From contig JACSVZ010000024.1 in assembly GCA_014706295.1 (NCBI GenBank), positions 3,093,136-3,157,135 on the forward strand: 64,000 nt of DNA, written 5' to 3'. Source of the stretch: Lycocorax pyrrhopterus obiensis. Taxonomy: Eukaryota > Chordata > Aves > Passeriformes > Paradisaeidae. Of this stretch, positions 49,035 to 60,500 are shown in pieces. Within the stretch, counting starts at the first letter, position 1; every line of letters starts with the position of its first letter. Position numbers and translations under genes: made by a program. The notes under the pieces are model-generated. The model had not been told where the DNA came from. It made no database searches and saw nothing but the letters and a program-made list of their open reading frames with translations.

Positions 49035-49190
49035 CTAAGCCCTCTCCCTCCTCAGCCTTTCTCCTCCTCAACCCTTCTGCTCCTCAGTCTTCCTCCTCCT
49101 CAGCCTTCCTCCTCAGCTCTCCTCCTCAGCTCTCCTCTGGAGCCCTGCTCCTTCTCAGACTTCCTCCTCCTCAGCCCTCCTCTGCCTCGG
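49035..49190 (+). repeat. CT-rich degenerate tandem repeat
   Basis: Repeated units of the type CTCCTCAGC with variants (TTCCTCCTCAGC, CTCTCCTCAGC) over about 150 bases, directly beside the CpG cluster. The unit is roughly 9-12 bases and imperfect. Pyrimidine-rich strands of this type can form triplex DNA. Confidence 0.75.
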
Positions 49191-49629
49191 GTACCAGCCG
49201 AATTCACACACACCAGAATAGCTTTACGTGTGTGAATAACTCTTAAAAGACAAAGAAATTGAGGAGCTCTCAGGCACGGAAGTTTTTCTACCTACATATG
49301 CTTGAATTGCCTGTAGAAAAATGTGTCAAAAAATAGCAGGTGACCACGTTAAATTTATAAAGCATCACAGGAATTCCTATTTGCTTCACAATGATATCAC
49401 ATCCATAAATTGTGAGATTCAATTCTGCGAAAAGCATCAAGAACAAGAGCTAGGCTGAAGGCTGAATTCGGATGCTAGTGGTGTTTTGGTCTTGTCAAGC
49501 TCTTACAGAACTTGAATTGATAAAACTGGGGTGTCTGATTGCTGCACTTACACTGCAAGCAATGTAGTAAGGTATGTTACACTCAGGAATGACACAGGAG
49601 TGGTATTTCATACTTCTTGCTGTTTCCAG

Positions 49630-49746
49630 ACCTGGTCCATGGTGCTTCGGCTTCAGCTCACACTTTTGAAAAAACTGATTCGCTTTTGGTATCTGTGGTT
49701 TTCTGCCTGCTTGCTTCAGGAACAAAGTGCACTAGCCCAGCATCTG
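49630..49746 (+). other. Candidate exon 1 of 3 (117 bases)
   Basis: Preceded by CTTCTTGCTGTTTCCAG and followed by CATCTG|GTGAGA, both good splice sites. The 117 bases are open in phase 0 (39 codons, starting TWSMVLRLQL) and also in a second frame. It lies about 0.6 kb downstream of the CpG cluster on the same strand as the next two candidates. No protein family is recognised, so a noncoding transcript is more likely than a coding one. Confidence 0.22.
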
Positions 49747-50260
49747 GTGAGAAAAGTAGATTCACCATCGTGACCCTTAACACACAAATTGGTTCTTCAG
49801 CCATTATCCTCATTCACCTTGGACAAATGACTTAGTTAAATGATTTGATCTAAATGTCTTCACCTAGACTAAGAGAAACTTGGCATCTGTCCAGGCAGCA
49901 TTTGGTCAATGCTGTTTCTGAGGTAAATGGGAGACAAGCCAAAAAAATTAAACTTATTTCTGTGGCTCAGAGATGTTTGCAAACACTGACACAAATGGCC
50001 ATGGATCAGATAGAATTTATAGAAATTCATTCATTTAAATGATGATCAGGAGCTTCACTCTCTTCCTCCAGTTTGTGTCATGTTGTTGTGGAGGCATCTA
50101 CAGACAGGCAGAATAAAGTACAGGTTGTGACAAGCCCACACGGTTTACCACATGTGGCTGAAGACCTGAATTCTACAGCTGATCTTCTAATGGTTTCAAA
50201 CATATTTGCCTTATGAGTTAATACTAAATTTCTGTTTCTCTTTTCCCAATTTTACTGCAG

Positions 50261-50337
50261 GTTTGATGACTACTTTTGGGACACTTCTATTTCAACAGAT
50301 ATGTTTTTTCTCTTCATGAAACAATGATATTCACTAG
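50261..50337 (+). other. Candidate exon 2 of 3 (77 bases)
   Basis: A branch-point-like TACTAAAT lies about 35 bases before a long pyrimidine tract ending TTTTACTGCAG, and the segment ends CACTAG|GTAATT. The acceptor is among the best in the window and the donor is moderate. The frame that reads FDDYFWDTSISTDMF is open for most of the segment. Confidence 0.2.
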
Positions 50338-50952
50338 GTAATTTTACAGACATTCCTTCACTAGAATGATATTACAGCTTAGCTTGTTCCTGGGAGCATG
50401 TGAATCCTCTTTTGGTTTTTCTCATTTTTGTTTTCCAGTGCAGCATCTCATTTCAAACTGTGACTGTATGTTCTTTGTCAGGAGCTGCTTCTGGTGTTGA
50501 TAGAATCATGTAGAACATAGCAGGATGGGAAATGGATGGCTGAGGCTGACAAGTGCCACCGGAACACCAGTGATGTTACACAAGGTTGATTGTCAGAGTT
50601 CCAGTTCTCCTTGACTCTGTCTCAGAAACAGTTAAAATCAAGACTTTTTGTAAGAACTTGTGCTAAGAAAAAGCTGAAAGTGCAACAGGGCAAAAAAAAT
50701 TAATACAAAACTACTCCAAAATTCAAAAATTTTTTTCTTCAGGAAGATCTCAGTCTTGCTGTCATCAGTGGAACCAGCAGTTTACTCTGAACTTGATACT
50801 GCATCGATCTCTCTGTGGGCACATATCTGTGCCTTCATGCAGTGACATCAAAATGAGTATTTGTTTTTCTAGTATAAACTTTTAAAAGAAAGAACCAGTC
50901 CCCTGTGGAGAGACATTCATATGAGCTGACAAGAGCCATCCTCTCTTTTCAG

Positions 50953-50984
50953 GTTCCAGGAAGTGGTGATTTCAGTGCAAGAAG
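50953..50984 (+). other. Candidate exon 3 of 3 (32 bases)
   Basis: Preceded by ATCCTCTCTTTTCAG and followed by AAGAAG|GTGAGC, a strong donor. Two of three frames are open. The segment is very short but both splice sites are good. Confidence 0.2.
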
Positions 50985-53900
50985 GTGAGCCTTGTCTCCA
51001 AGACCTTTTTTTCTTGGGGCTGCAGAAGCAACAGCCAACTTCTTTTTAGTCTAAATTAGCTGAGGATAAAGGAAAAGAAACACTCTGGGGAAAATTCTGA
51101 GGGAAACATAAAGGGAGAGAGAAAAAATCTTCATCTGAAAAAACCAAACTTTTTAGAATAGAATAGATTTTTCAATTTCTGAGACTTTTAGGATTAAAAA
51201 AAAAGTATCTTTTCCTATTAAGAAAATTGGTTTCAGTTTCATGCAATGAACAGAGTTCTGTTTCTAATGCTGGAAGAAGTTGAGTGTAGCTGCTGAGTAG
51301 CTGAATTGGGGATCCGGCTACCAATGCATCACCACCTAAATGTGATCTGAGATGCAGTTTGCTTTTCTGTATCTCAGATCTCAGGGCTAAACCACAAACT
51401 GTACATGACACAACTAAATTAATATTTAAAAATAATTACTTGCTGCCTGAAGGTAAACAGAAAAAGGATAAATAATTGATAGCACTGGGACTGCCACACT
51501 GTAACTCTGCTGAGCGTTTATGATGTGCTGTGAAAGTTCAAAGGGATTGCTCGTCTGATGCCTCTGAAGAAGGGTTTTTGCTAATCATTCCAGGGCTTGT
51601 TTTGTCAGCCAGCAATGTTTTCAGAGTTTGAAACACCAGAATAGAATGCCAGCTTAATTTAGGTGAATCTCTAGTTTAATTTACTAGCTTTCATTCCAAG
51701 ATTTGCATTGTAAATGATAAGGTGATTTTCATATAAATATATATATATTTATTTTTTTTTTTTTTTAGCCCATCAACATCTGAAGGGAAATTTTATGTGG
51801 TCTGCTGCCAAGAATGTAGAGTAGCTTGCATTTAAGGAGTTCTTACATAACATGCCACCCTATGACAATACCTGTCTGCAGAACCTGGTTATACCTCGAA
51901 GTTGGTAGCTCTTCTCTTTTCAGTGGTAAATATCCATCCTCTTACAGCCCAACATGAGAATAATCAGTATTCAAAGTGGCAGATGACCGTTAAGAAAGGT
52001 CAGTGATTTCAAACTGATCAATTTTCCCCCTCAGTCAGAAAACTTCACACACTGATTATTATGATTAGTTTTATTATTATTATATGTGCTGCCTCCACAA
52101 AGGATATCACTGTTTTCTGATGCTAGAGCAAAACATAAGCAAATACACAGGTAGTGTGTATGGGGAGTCAATACCTACAGGTCTACAGTATATTTAAATA
52201 CAGTGCCATGCACCTCTATGGGGAAACGATCATTAGGTAAAACTTCAAAAAGAGAACAAAACTGTCGTCAATGCCAGCTGGGTTGGGTGAGCCAACCACT
52301 CACAAAGTTTTATTTGCAACAGATATCTTTGTGTTAGGGGTGGGAATGTGGGTTCTTGTCTTTGTATCCAGTCAGACCTTCAGTAATGGCAGCTTCTCTA
52401 ATGCTTTGCTCTGCCTAACACTTTAGTTTCATTACTTGAAAATTTAATCTAAGATTTTGCTTAGATTTTGGAAAAAGAAAAAAGAAAATCACATTCTGTA
52501 CTCAGGTGCCCAAGCATGAGGGCCATGTGAAGGCACAAAGTAATTCATACACTCCACTGAACAGTAGCCAGTATTTCAGTGAAATATGGGAGACTTTTTC
52601 CAGCTGCTGTGCATCTGGAAATGAGCAGTAAGGATGACTAAATAGAAAACATGAAAACATATGGAATCTCTGTCACTGGAGATTGGCAACATGTTAAAAA
52701 AAAAAATTGTCTGTTGTTTAAGAGTACCTCAGTCCTCTCTCCCTTTCAGCCCCAGAAGCCCAGGTCTATATAATTGAGACACATAAAAATTGAGCACTGA
52801 GTCTCAAGTGGGACATACAGGTTTATGTATATTAGGTCCAAGCTCAATGTTTATAGCCGGAAAATAAGGTTGCCAGTTTTCATATTTTAAAACTATTATT
52901 GCAGCATTTGGATAGTCCTGTATGTCCTAGCTCCACAGGTCCTCACTTACATGCGAATCCCCATTCTTATTGAAAAAAGTAATACTATTTCGAGTCCTCA
53001 TGGTTTCAGAGGAAGGCCTGAAAGTGTGGCTGTCTACAGCCAGGGGGCTCATAAAGCAGAAGGTGACACATTGCCAGTATGCTTTCACTCCATTACTGCT
53101 AGGACAGGGAACTCCTGCATTTTCATGCTTGGGGTTCCCAATGCAAGGAAAGGCAAAACAAAAAAAAAACACAAAAAGGAAACCAAAAAAAGTCTGCTCT
53201 GAACTCCATTCCAACATTCAGGTCACCACCCTTCTCCTTTCTTCCCCACACCCAAGACCACACACTTGCACTTGCACCTCCAGGCACATGTCTGCCTGCC
53301 AACGCAGCGGAGGTTACAATCTCATTGCAGTTCTGGTTATCTTTCAAAGAAAAATGTCCTAAAAGAAACCCCAAGAGCTCGGTGGTGCAGCCCCACCCCC
53401 TGCCACGGAGCATGACCACACTGGCAGCTCACAGGCTGTGGAGAGAAGGGCTTTCTTCTTGTTGGGAAAGTGGCCAATGGGTGTTATAGGAAGCAGCTGT
53501 TTGGAGGCAAGTCATTGCTATTAAAGCATTTGCTGCTGTGAGGGAATAAGAAGCATTGAGACAGACTGGGGCATCTCTGTCCAGTACAAGGATCACTGGG
53601 GAATTTCAGTTCTTCTTCTCTGTGTTTATTTTATGTTAACTGCCGGAGTGTTTCATGCGACCAAGGCCTTTGTTGTATTATTAGCTTGAGAAATAGGAAA
53701 ATGGGGATTCTTTCTTGAACACTGATGTCTTCATTCTGCAGGACTAGTAACATTAGTTTTAGTTTAAAAATACCTGTGAATATCTACTGGGCTGACCGCT
53801 GTGTTGGTTTGTCTTAATGGGGGGTAAATTGGCATTTCTAGAAACAGAAAATGGTATTGCTAATGTGAATTTTGTTTGATGAGGAGATTTCTGCCAGGGT

Positions 53901-55361
53901 AGTAATTTGGTGTATTATGAGGTTAGTTCTGTAGAAAGGACAGTAGTGAAAATAACTACTGAGCACTGACTGAACTAAAACCTAAAAGCTTTCACCTTAA
54001 AGAGAACTTGCCTTGAAAACATTTATTATTTCAGAGGTATATGCCAGCAGCGGAGAAGCCGTCCCAGTGAAGAATGCAGTAATACATGCAATAAAGAGAT
54101 TTTGCTAGTGAAATATCCACTTGTGAACTGTTCATGGGTATAAGAAAAATGGATCTGAGGTCTTGCCACCTGAGTTCCCTTCCTCTCCCTCAGCAGGTTA
54201 TCAGCATGAAAACAGGAAATGAATTGGACACCATTAATAAAACATGAAGCCTTCGTGTTCAGGTTCTGTGCTCTGTCGTTCAAGTGTAGAAGACACTGTG
54301 TGAGAAGGAAACAGAGGAGTCACATCCACAAGTTCATTTACTCTTTGTAACTACACAGCAAACTTCGGCATAGACTTGGAACTAAACCATTCCTTTCTTC
54401 CCCTGAATTTATTGAAAATTTTTAAGCCCTCATATAGAAAACCTGAGGGATTGTTACTGATCTGTGAGTAGCCTTTCAGAACATAAAATGTTTTCCTAAT
54501 AGATTTCACCAATAATTAGATATTGTCAATACTGTTTTTTTACTCAGAAGTAAAAACAGTCTTTCACTGTGATATAACATTTTAGACCTTGTTTTCCTGC
54601 ATTTGTTTTTGGAGCTGTTTGTGTGGCACATATTTCTTTCACTGTGATAGATGTCCTTTTTTGCCAGTTGCTTGTTTGTGATTTTAGCAACATCCCGAGA
54701 TATGTACCTTGCTCTCTTTTGGTGGCTCATTTTGCTAGAGGAAAATGTATGATCACCCATCCCATGAAACTGTTGTTTTTCACCAAAGAACAAATTATTA
54801 CCCTCAAAGGATAGAGGCCTATATGAAGTAGACTGAAACACCCCCCGCTGCCAGCACCACCACCTTTTCTGTCTGTACTTTAAAACCATCTCATGAAAGC
54901 TTATGGTCCCTGCAACAATCCAGGGATGAGAGCTTGCAAACTTGTTAGGAAAAAGTCATGGGAACAGAAGCAGAAGACCCGGTTCAGCCAGACAAAGAAG
55001 CCTTCTGCAGCTGTAATAAAGGCTTGGTTTGCTCTATGGGGGAGTTTAATTGCAAAATACTTAGCATAGGTGAATCATAAGAAGCCTAACTATAGGAAGA
55101 GGTTAACCACAGTTATAGGAAAGATTCATCTGAGGCTACAATAAACAAGTTTTTTGGTGGGAAGGAACGAGAACACTCTCCTCAGTTGTGGACAGGCCCA
55201 CTCCCGAAACTCAAAGTTTGAGTTGTGAGTCCAAAGCAGGTCCTCCTGAATTTAGACAGTTCTTTTAGGAAGTTAGCTAAGTACAAGGTCAGGTGTAAAG
55301 ATAAGATATTTATTGTTAGTGGGAATTTTTATCAGACTGCTGTGGCTGGAACCACTAGTTC
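50985..55361. other. Unique noncoding DNA with simple tracts
   Basis: No recognised gene. Contains a TA-rich run and T run at about 51735-51768, an A run near 52697, and an A-rich tract at 53155-53195 (AAACAAAAAAAAAACACAAAAAGG-like, interrupted). A minus frame of 127 codons (54506-54889) is unsupported. Confidence 0.5.
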
Positions 55362-55377
55362 GTCTCCCATGGGAGAC
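55362..55377. repeat. Perfect 16-bp palindrome GTCTCCCATGGGAGAC
   Basis: Self-complementary over 16 bases with no spacer. Its left-to-right text TCTCCCATGGGAGACAGT closely matches a unit of the family D LTR at about 32475 (CCTCCCATGGGAGACAGTT), and downstream text ATTAAAGCCTACCACAAC loosely recalls an LTR end. It may be a leftover of such an LTR or coincidence. Confidence 0.4.
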
Positions 55378-57959
55378 AGTGCTTCTCATTAAAGCCTACC
55401 ACAACTATAAGTGTAACCTTGAGATTATTAGAACTTCCATATTTTTGAACAAACTGACATATTCTCACTGTTAAATAAATATGGAAGCACTGCTTCCTGG
55501 ATCCTGTCAGGAAAAGGAGGCTCCAGTCTCAGAGACTTTAGGCCAGGCCCAAATTCCTTCAATTATTTCTGTGTAGTCTCCTTCAAAATAACCCGTTTGC
55601 CAGATATGCCTCCTGTTTAATTCCTGAAATGCAGAAGTAAGACCTCAAACTAGGGGAGAAACCTGGACATGAAACAATCCACAATCAGCAAACTTAAAAA
55701 TTCAGTGTTATAGTTCAACTCAATTAAACATTTTTCTTTAGGCCATCTACAAGTCTGATGATAGTTTTGACTCATTACATGCAAAAGGACAGTCTGGTAA
55801 ATGTACATTCTCAGCCAAAACCATTAGTTCACTAACAGAGTAGGATTATGTTTTCACTGAAATTTATGTTACCATTTGGTTTACTTGTTTTTGTTGTCTG
55901 GCTCCATCCATAACAAGTGCAGCCAAGCTCTAATTCTCAACTGTTTGAAGTTAGTCTCATGAGAGATAGGCCAGACAATTCACTGGAAAATATTCAAAGT
56001 ATTAGTAAAGTTACTCCTAATTGTGCAAAAGGTTCTATATTAACATTTTGATTTTAACATATCTTTTGTTGCTTGGGGTTTGGGTTGTACAATTTGTTTT
56101 TCTACATTATTTCATCCATCGTGTCTAGGAGCCACCTTCTGTTTACAGTCTGAGGTTATTGGAAACAAAAATTGTAAACATCTGTGGACACTGAAGAATA
56201 ATGCAGTTGAAGGCTGGCTGTCTGGGATCAGCTGAGTTGAAGTCTGAGCGAACATGATCAATTGAGTGGATGTCTAACTGGATGTGTTCATGGAGGGGTG
56301 CCTTGATATGATGGAGGAGATGTGAGACCGAGCATGATTTATGGAGAGTAATCAGTGCTGGAGCTTGAACAGGAGTCCTCAGATTAAAACACAACAGCAC
56401 CTGGTGCTTGCTGCAAATTCATTTTTCCCAGAAAAAGAGAGAGTTACCCTTCTTTCTAAATAAAACATCTCCGTTCTTTTTTTAAATATTAGTATGTTAA
56501 ATGTCCAAAGAATTCTTGCTGAAAATGATGCCTTGGTTACATGATCAGAGCCCACTCATTTTTGCAGTAGAGGCACTGAGTACCCAGGGCTGTTTGGAAG
56601 CCACCAGCAATGACTAACTAGGGTGGACTGGGATGGACAGCTGGGTCCTGCCAGAACTCTGAGCCAGGCCCTTTGCTGAATCATTCATGGAAACTTCCCT
56701 GCTCAAACTGCATCTGACTTTTATGTAAATATTTCCTGTGACTACATTTTTAGCCCCCTGCCTGTAGGAATGTCTTACACCAGTCATTTTTAAGGCCTTT
56801 TTTTTCCACTTGCATCTAGCCTAAACTTTCCCTTCCCTAGCTCCACATCAGTGCTTCTCATGCTTGTGTCTCCTGCCCCTCCCTGTCCTCATCCTCCTGC
56901 ATATTCACATTAACTGCAAGGTAATTAGGGACTGATCCTGCCCTCTGAGTCTTTGCTTCACCAGACTGTGACTTAAATTCTACCCTCCTGCAGCAAACTC
57001 CACTGAGATCTTCAGGACTGGTCCTTTTGGGGCTGCACTTGCTGTTGTATCTAGTTCTCAACACAAAGTTCTTTGATATTATAATGTTGTAAGGGCAGGA
57101 GACCCTGGTTAAGCTAAACCAGAACTGTCTGTTCCTCCTTCCCTTGGGGGTTTCAGGTTATTAACAGGGCTTTGCTCAGCTGAGCTATAGGGATCCGTCA
57201 GGTCTCTGCCCACATTCCTGTCTTGCAGCTTCACAATACTTATATTATTTTAAAAAGCAGGAACAAGGCAGCTTGTATGATCCGAGCAGATTCTCCGCCT
57301 GTCATGGCCACTGATCTTTTGAAGTTAGAGGCTCACAAAATCCTGCTGTCCATCTCTGCCCCACAAGAGGAATGTGTCTGTGAACTAGATCCTCTGTGGG
57401 TTCAGTTTGCACCCCACTAGTGGCTTGGCAATGCCAGCTCTCAAGGTAGGCACACCCTGATGATGAACCTGGATGCCTGCCTGCTCACCAGCCCCTGCTG
57501 CTCTGCCCCCTGGGAACTCTGCTCTGAGTTCCCTGCTTTAAGCTCATTATGCAGCATTATATCAACTGTTTTATTGAAATAAAAATTAATTCTAGCAAAG
57601 TCATTGTCCTGGGTGAAACAGTCTTTTGGAATTGCTTGGCACAACCTACTTTTAATAAGCCCCTGTTACACGGGTGTTTCACACTGGTTACTCCACTGTG
57701 TAATGTGGAACTGATACCAGCATGAATGGTTTGCAATCTCTTGCTTCTCCCTTTCCTGAGCATCCTCACAAGCAGCAAAGTTGCTTCATGTGCTCATTGA
57801 AAACCCTCCAAAACTTGTGTTGGAGCATTCCCTTTCCTGGGAATCTTACCAGACCTCCATTCCCATGCTGTGCTCTTCTTTTCAGTATGCGCACTGCTCT
57901 TTAAGTCACATCAACCAAAGCTAGCAGATCTGTGATACTTTTCAGCCCTGTAGCAGGGA
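55378..57959. other. Unique noncoding DNA
   Basis: No recognised gene or repeat. Open frames are below 90 codons and unsupported. Confidence 0.5.
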
Positions 57960-60500
57960 AAAGAAGTGGCGTTGGAGCCAGAGAAAGAGTTTGGTTCTTT
58001 AGAATCACATCTTGGTTTGGGATCTTTTCATTTGCCTCTGGCACTTTATGAGCCCTCCCCTGAGTTTTTCATCCTCTTTCAAGATGCTATTAAAAACCTC
58101 CTTTTCAGTTGGCTCAGCTTGTAGTCTGTGGTGGGTCTCAGGTGTGCCCTGAGACTGGAACAAGCATCACCTGGCACACATGGCTGAGAGGCTGCTGGCC
58201 TATGCTGTGCTGCAGCACTGAGTGGATCTGGCAGCAGCATCTGAATGACTGAAAGCTTCGTGTCCCAGATGCCACCCGCCACGCTCCTGCTCTGCTGGAG
58301 TTGTGCAGCACCAAGCCTTTGTAAGCAGACTGGGTGGTGACGCTCAGGAGTACATAAACTGGGTGCAGTCCAAGACTTCCACATCTGCAGCTGTAGCATA
58401 ACCAAGAGAGGAAATTCAGGAGGCTGCATCTCCCTGCTCCACTTATAGCCTGGCCTCATATGCCAGGCTGGAGCCAGGGCCATAGGGCAGTACTCTGCCA
58501 GCACCAGGGAGAGGGCTGGGATCTGTTTTTTCTGTGTGCCTCAGGATTAGTCCACCACAGCCAAACATGCCCAGATCCTACTCAGTGGCATCTGTGCCCA
58601 GCACTATTCTGTGCTGAAGATAGTCTCTGCTGGGTGGCTCTTCCTGCTGGGGCTCAGCAGGGTCCCCAAGCCCTGGGCAGAGTCTGGAGTGGAGCAGTGA
58701 TCAGAGTTACTTTAAAAGTCTCCTTGGAGAGCTTTTATGATATCGTTGCTTGTGTCTTGGTGTACCATATCTAGGACAGTGGCCTGCCAGGCACTGGGCA
58801 CAATTTCTGGTGTAAACTTGAGATATCTGGAATGAAGAGTCAGACTTCAGCATCTTCCAGACAATCCCAGTGGCAGAAAGTATCTCAGGAATCCCATAGA
58901 CTCACACCCAATTTTCAAGACCAGCATTTCTCCCAGCATACACAGCCCTGCCCAGGAGGCTAGCCAGGCTACATTATCTGGAGTTTGAATCTGGACATGA
59001 GGAGGCAGGTGCTGGGAAAAACAGGCAGGCACATGAGTAGTCAAAGGCAAGAGCAAGTGTTTCAGGTCTGCACACTCAGCACATTGTACCCCATCCAAAC
59101 TGGGCTGGGGATGTTGAAGCAGGGAAACAGGGAACAATAAGGAATGTTGCAGGGCTTCTGCCAGACTGAGCACAAGGCAGCACTAATGCTCTGTGAGATG
59201 GGAAAGGGCATTTCTAACAGTGAGATTCAAAGATCAAGAGGAAAATTATAGGGAAAAAAGCCAAGCATATTGGGCTGAAATTCATGAGGGCTGTGATGAG
59301 AGACCCTCTGCCCCCTCAGTGGCAGACCAAGGGGTCAGCATTCCACAGCAGAAGGGGTGTCACTACAGGATGCCCGGCTGCAGCCAGTGCCTGGAGAGCT
59401 GGACTGGGACTTAGCACCCTTTGAGGCCTCTGTGAGTGAGCGTTCATCTTCCAGATAGAGCCTCAACAAGGAGAAAAGTTGATAGAATTTAAATGGGGAG
59501 CTAAGGGCTGATCTGTGCTGGGAAGGGTCTCAGGCCATGGCCAGGAAACACCAGGTGCATGGCAGGGGAGTTGGTTCCTGTGCTGGAAGGTGCCGCCAGC
59601 ACAAATCTCTTAATAGTTTTTTAGTCTCAGCAAGGCCTTAAAATCAGTCAGAGGATTAACTAAGCAAATCTGGTTTTGTGGTACATGATCCAGCTTTGTG
59701 CAATTGGATCTAGCATTGCTCAGACTCTCCCTGGTGACAGGGCTTGCTCCTGTGCCACCCGCAGCTGCAGAGCTGTGGAGGAATGGCTGCAGCTGGCAGG
59801 GAGCAGGGAGAGCCCTGGCCAGGGCAGCAGGAGGAGTGGGGTCGCACCACTGGCATAACGTGCTCAGGAGCAGGAATGCCAGAGCACAGCAGCACAGCAT
59901 GGCTTGTGCCAGTCCATCACTTCCCTCCCACCAGTGTGTTCTCTTAACTCTGTGTTTCTCCCTGCAAAAGCTCTCAGAAGGTAACATGAGCCACTGACCC
60001 CTTCTCATGAGCTACTAGCTTCACATGGCTTCTGTAACACTTTTTTCTCAGGGACAGGTATACATTGTGATCCCTTTTCTCTTACAGTGGTGGCTCCCTG
60101 GCTTCAGAGCTGAGCTGTAGACAGGGAACAGATAGACCCTTCTACCACATGCACTGGTAAGCCTCATCCCCAGAGGACCATTTTTGAGCTGCCACCAGTG
60201 AGGGAAATGAGAAGTCTCCCTTGACATTCTGGCTCCTGGCAGATCAATACTTTAATTCATCTGATGACAACAGCAGCAGCAGTCCACCCAGCTGACACCT
60301 GGCAGCATCTGTTTCCAGCCTGGTGTTTGTGTAGCTTCTGACAAAGCAGTTTGCTTTCACTCAAGCTGAAAGTTACTCCAAGTGACAACATAAGACCTCA
60401 GCCCCCTGACAAGGCCTGAATCCCCCAAATACACTGTGGCTGCACAGCACTGGCAGATCTGGATGTGGTCACTGGACTTGCTAAGCAGTCATAATGGCAA
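57960..60500. other. Moderately GC-richer noncoding DNA
   Basis: Composition is richer in G and C than the left half of the window with few CpGs. Overlapping frames on both strands (58079-58504 minus, 141 codons; 59610-60008 minus, 132 codons; 58460-58774 plus) match no family I know. A CAG run of four lies near 60270. Confidence 0.45.

Larger units (their letters stand above)
48672..49235 (+). other. Longest open frame in the window (187 codons), probably not a gene
   Basis: The frame crosses AT-rich DNA, the CpG cluster and the CT-rich repeat. Its second half is a Ser/Leu/Pro-rich product of the repeat (SSSTLLLLSLPPPQPSSS). No domain, signal peptide or homology is recognised, and there is no Kozak-like context I would rely on. 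The openness is explained by the pyrimidine repeat and CpG composition. Confidence 0.1.

Noticed and set aside
48672..49235. Longest open frame (187 codons) as a protein-coding gene
   Set aside because: Its second half is translated CT-rich repeat, no domain or homology is recognised, and it spans unlike sequence types. The CpG cluster and missing stops explain it.
49828..49866. MIR-like remnant in minus orientation
   Set aside because: Only a short phrase (TTGGACAAATGACTTAG) resembles the SINE; too little to call.
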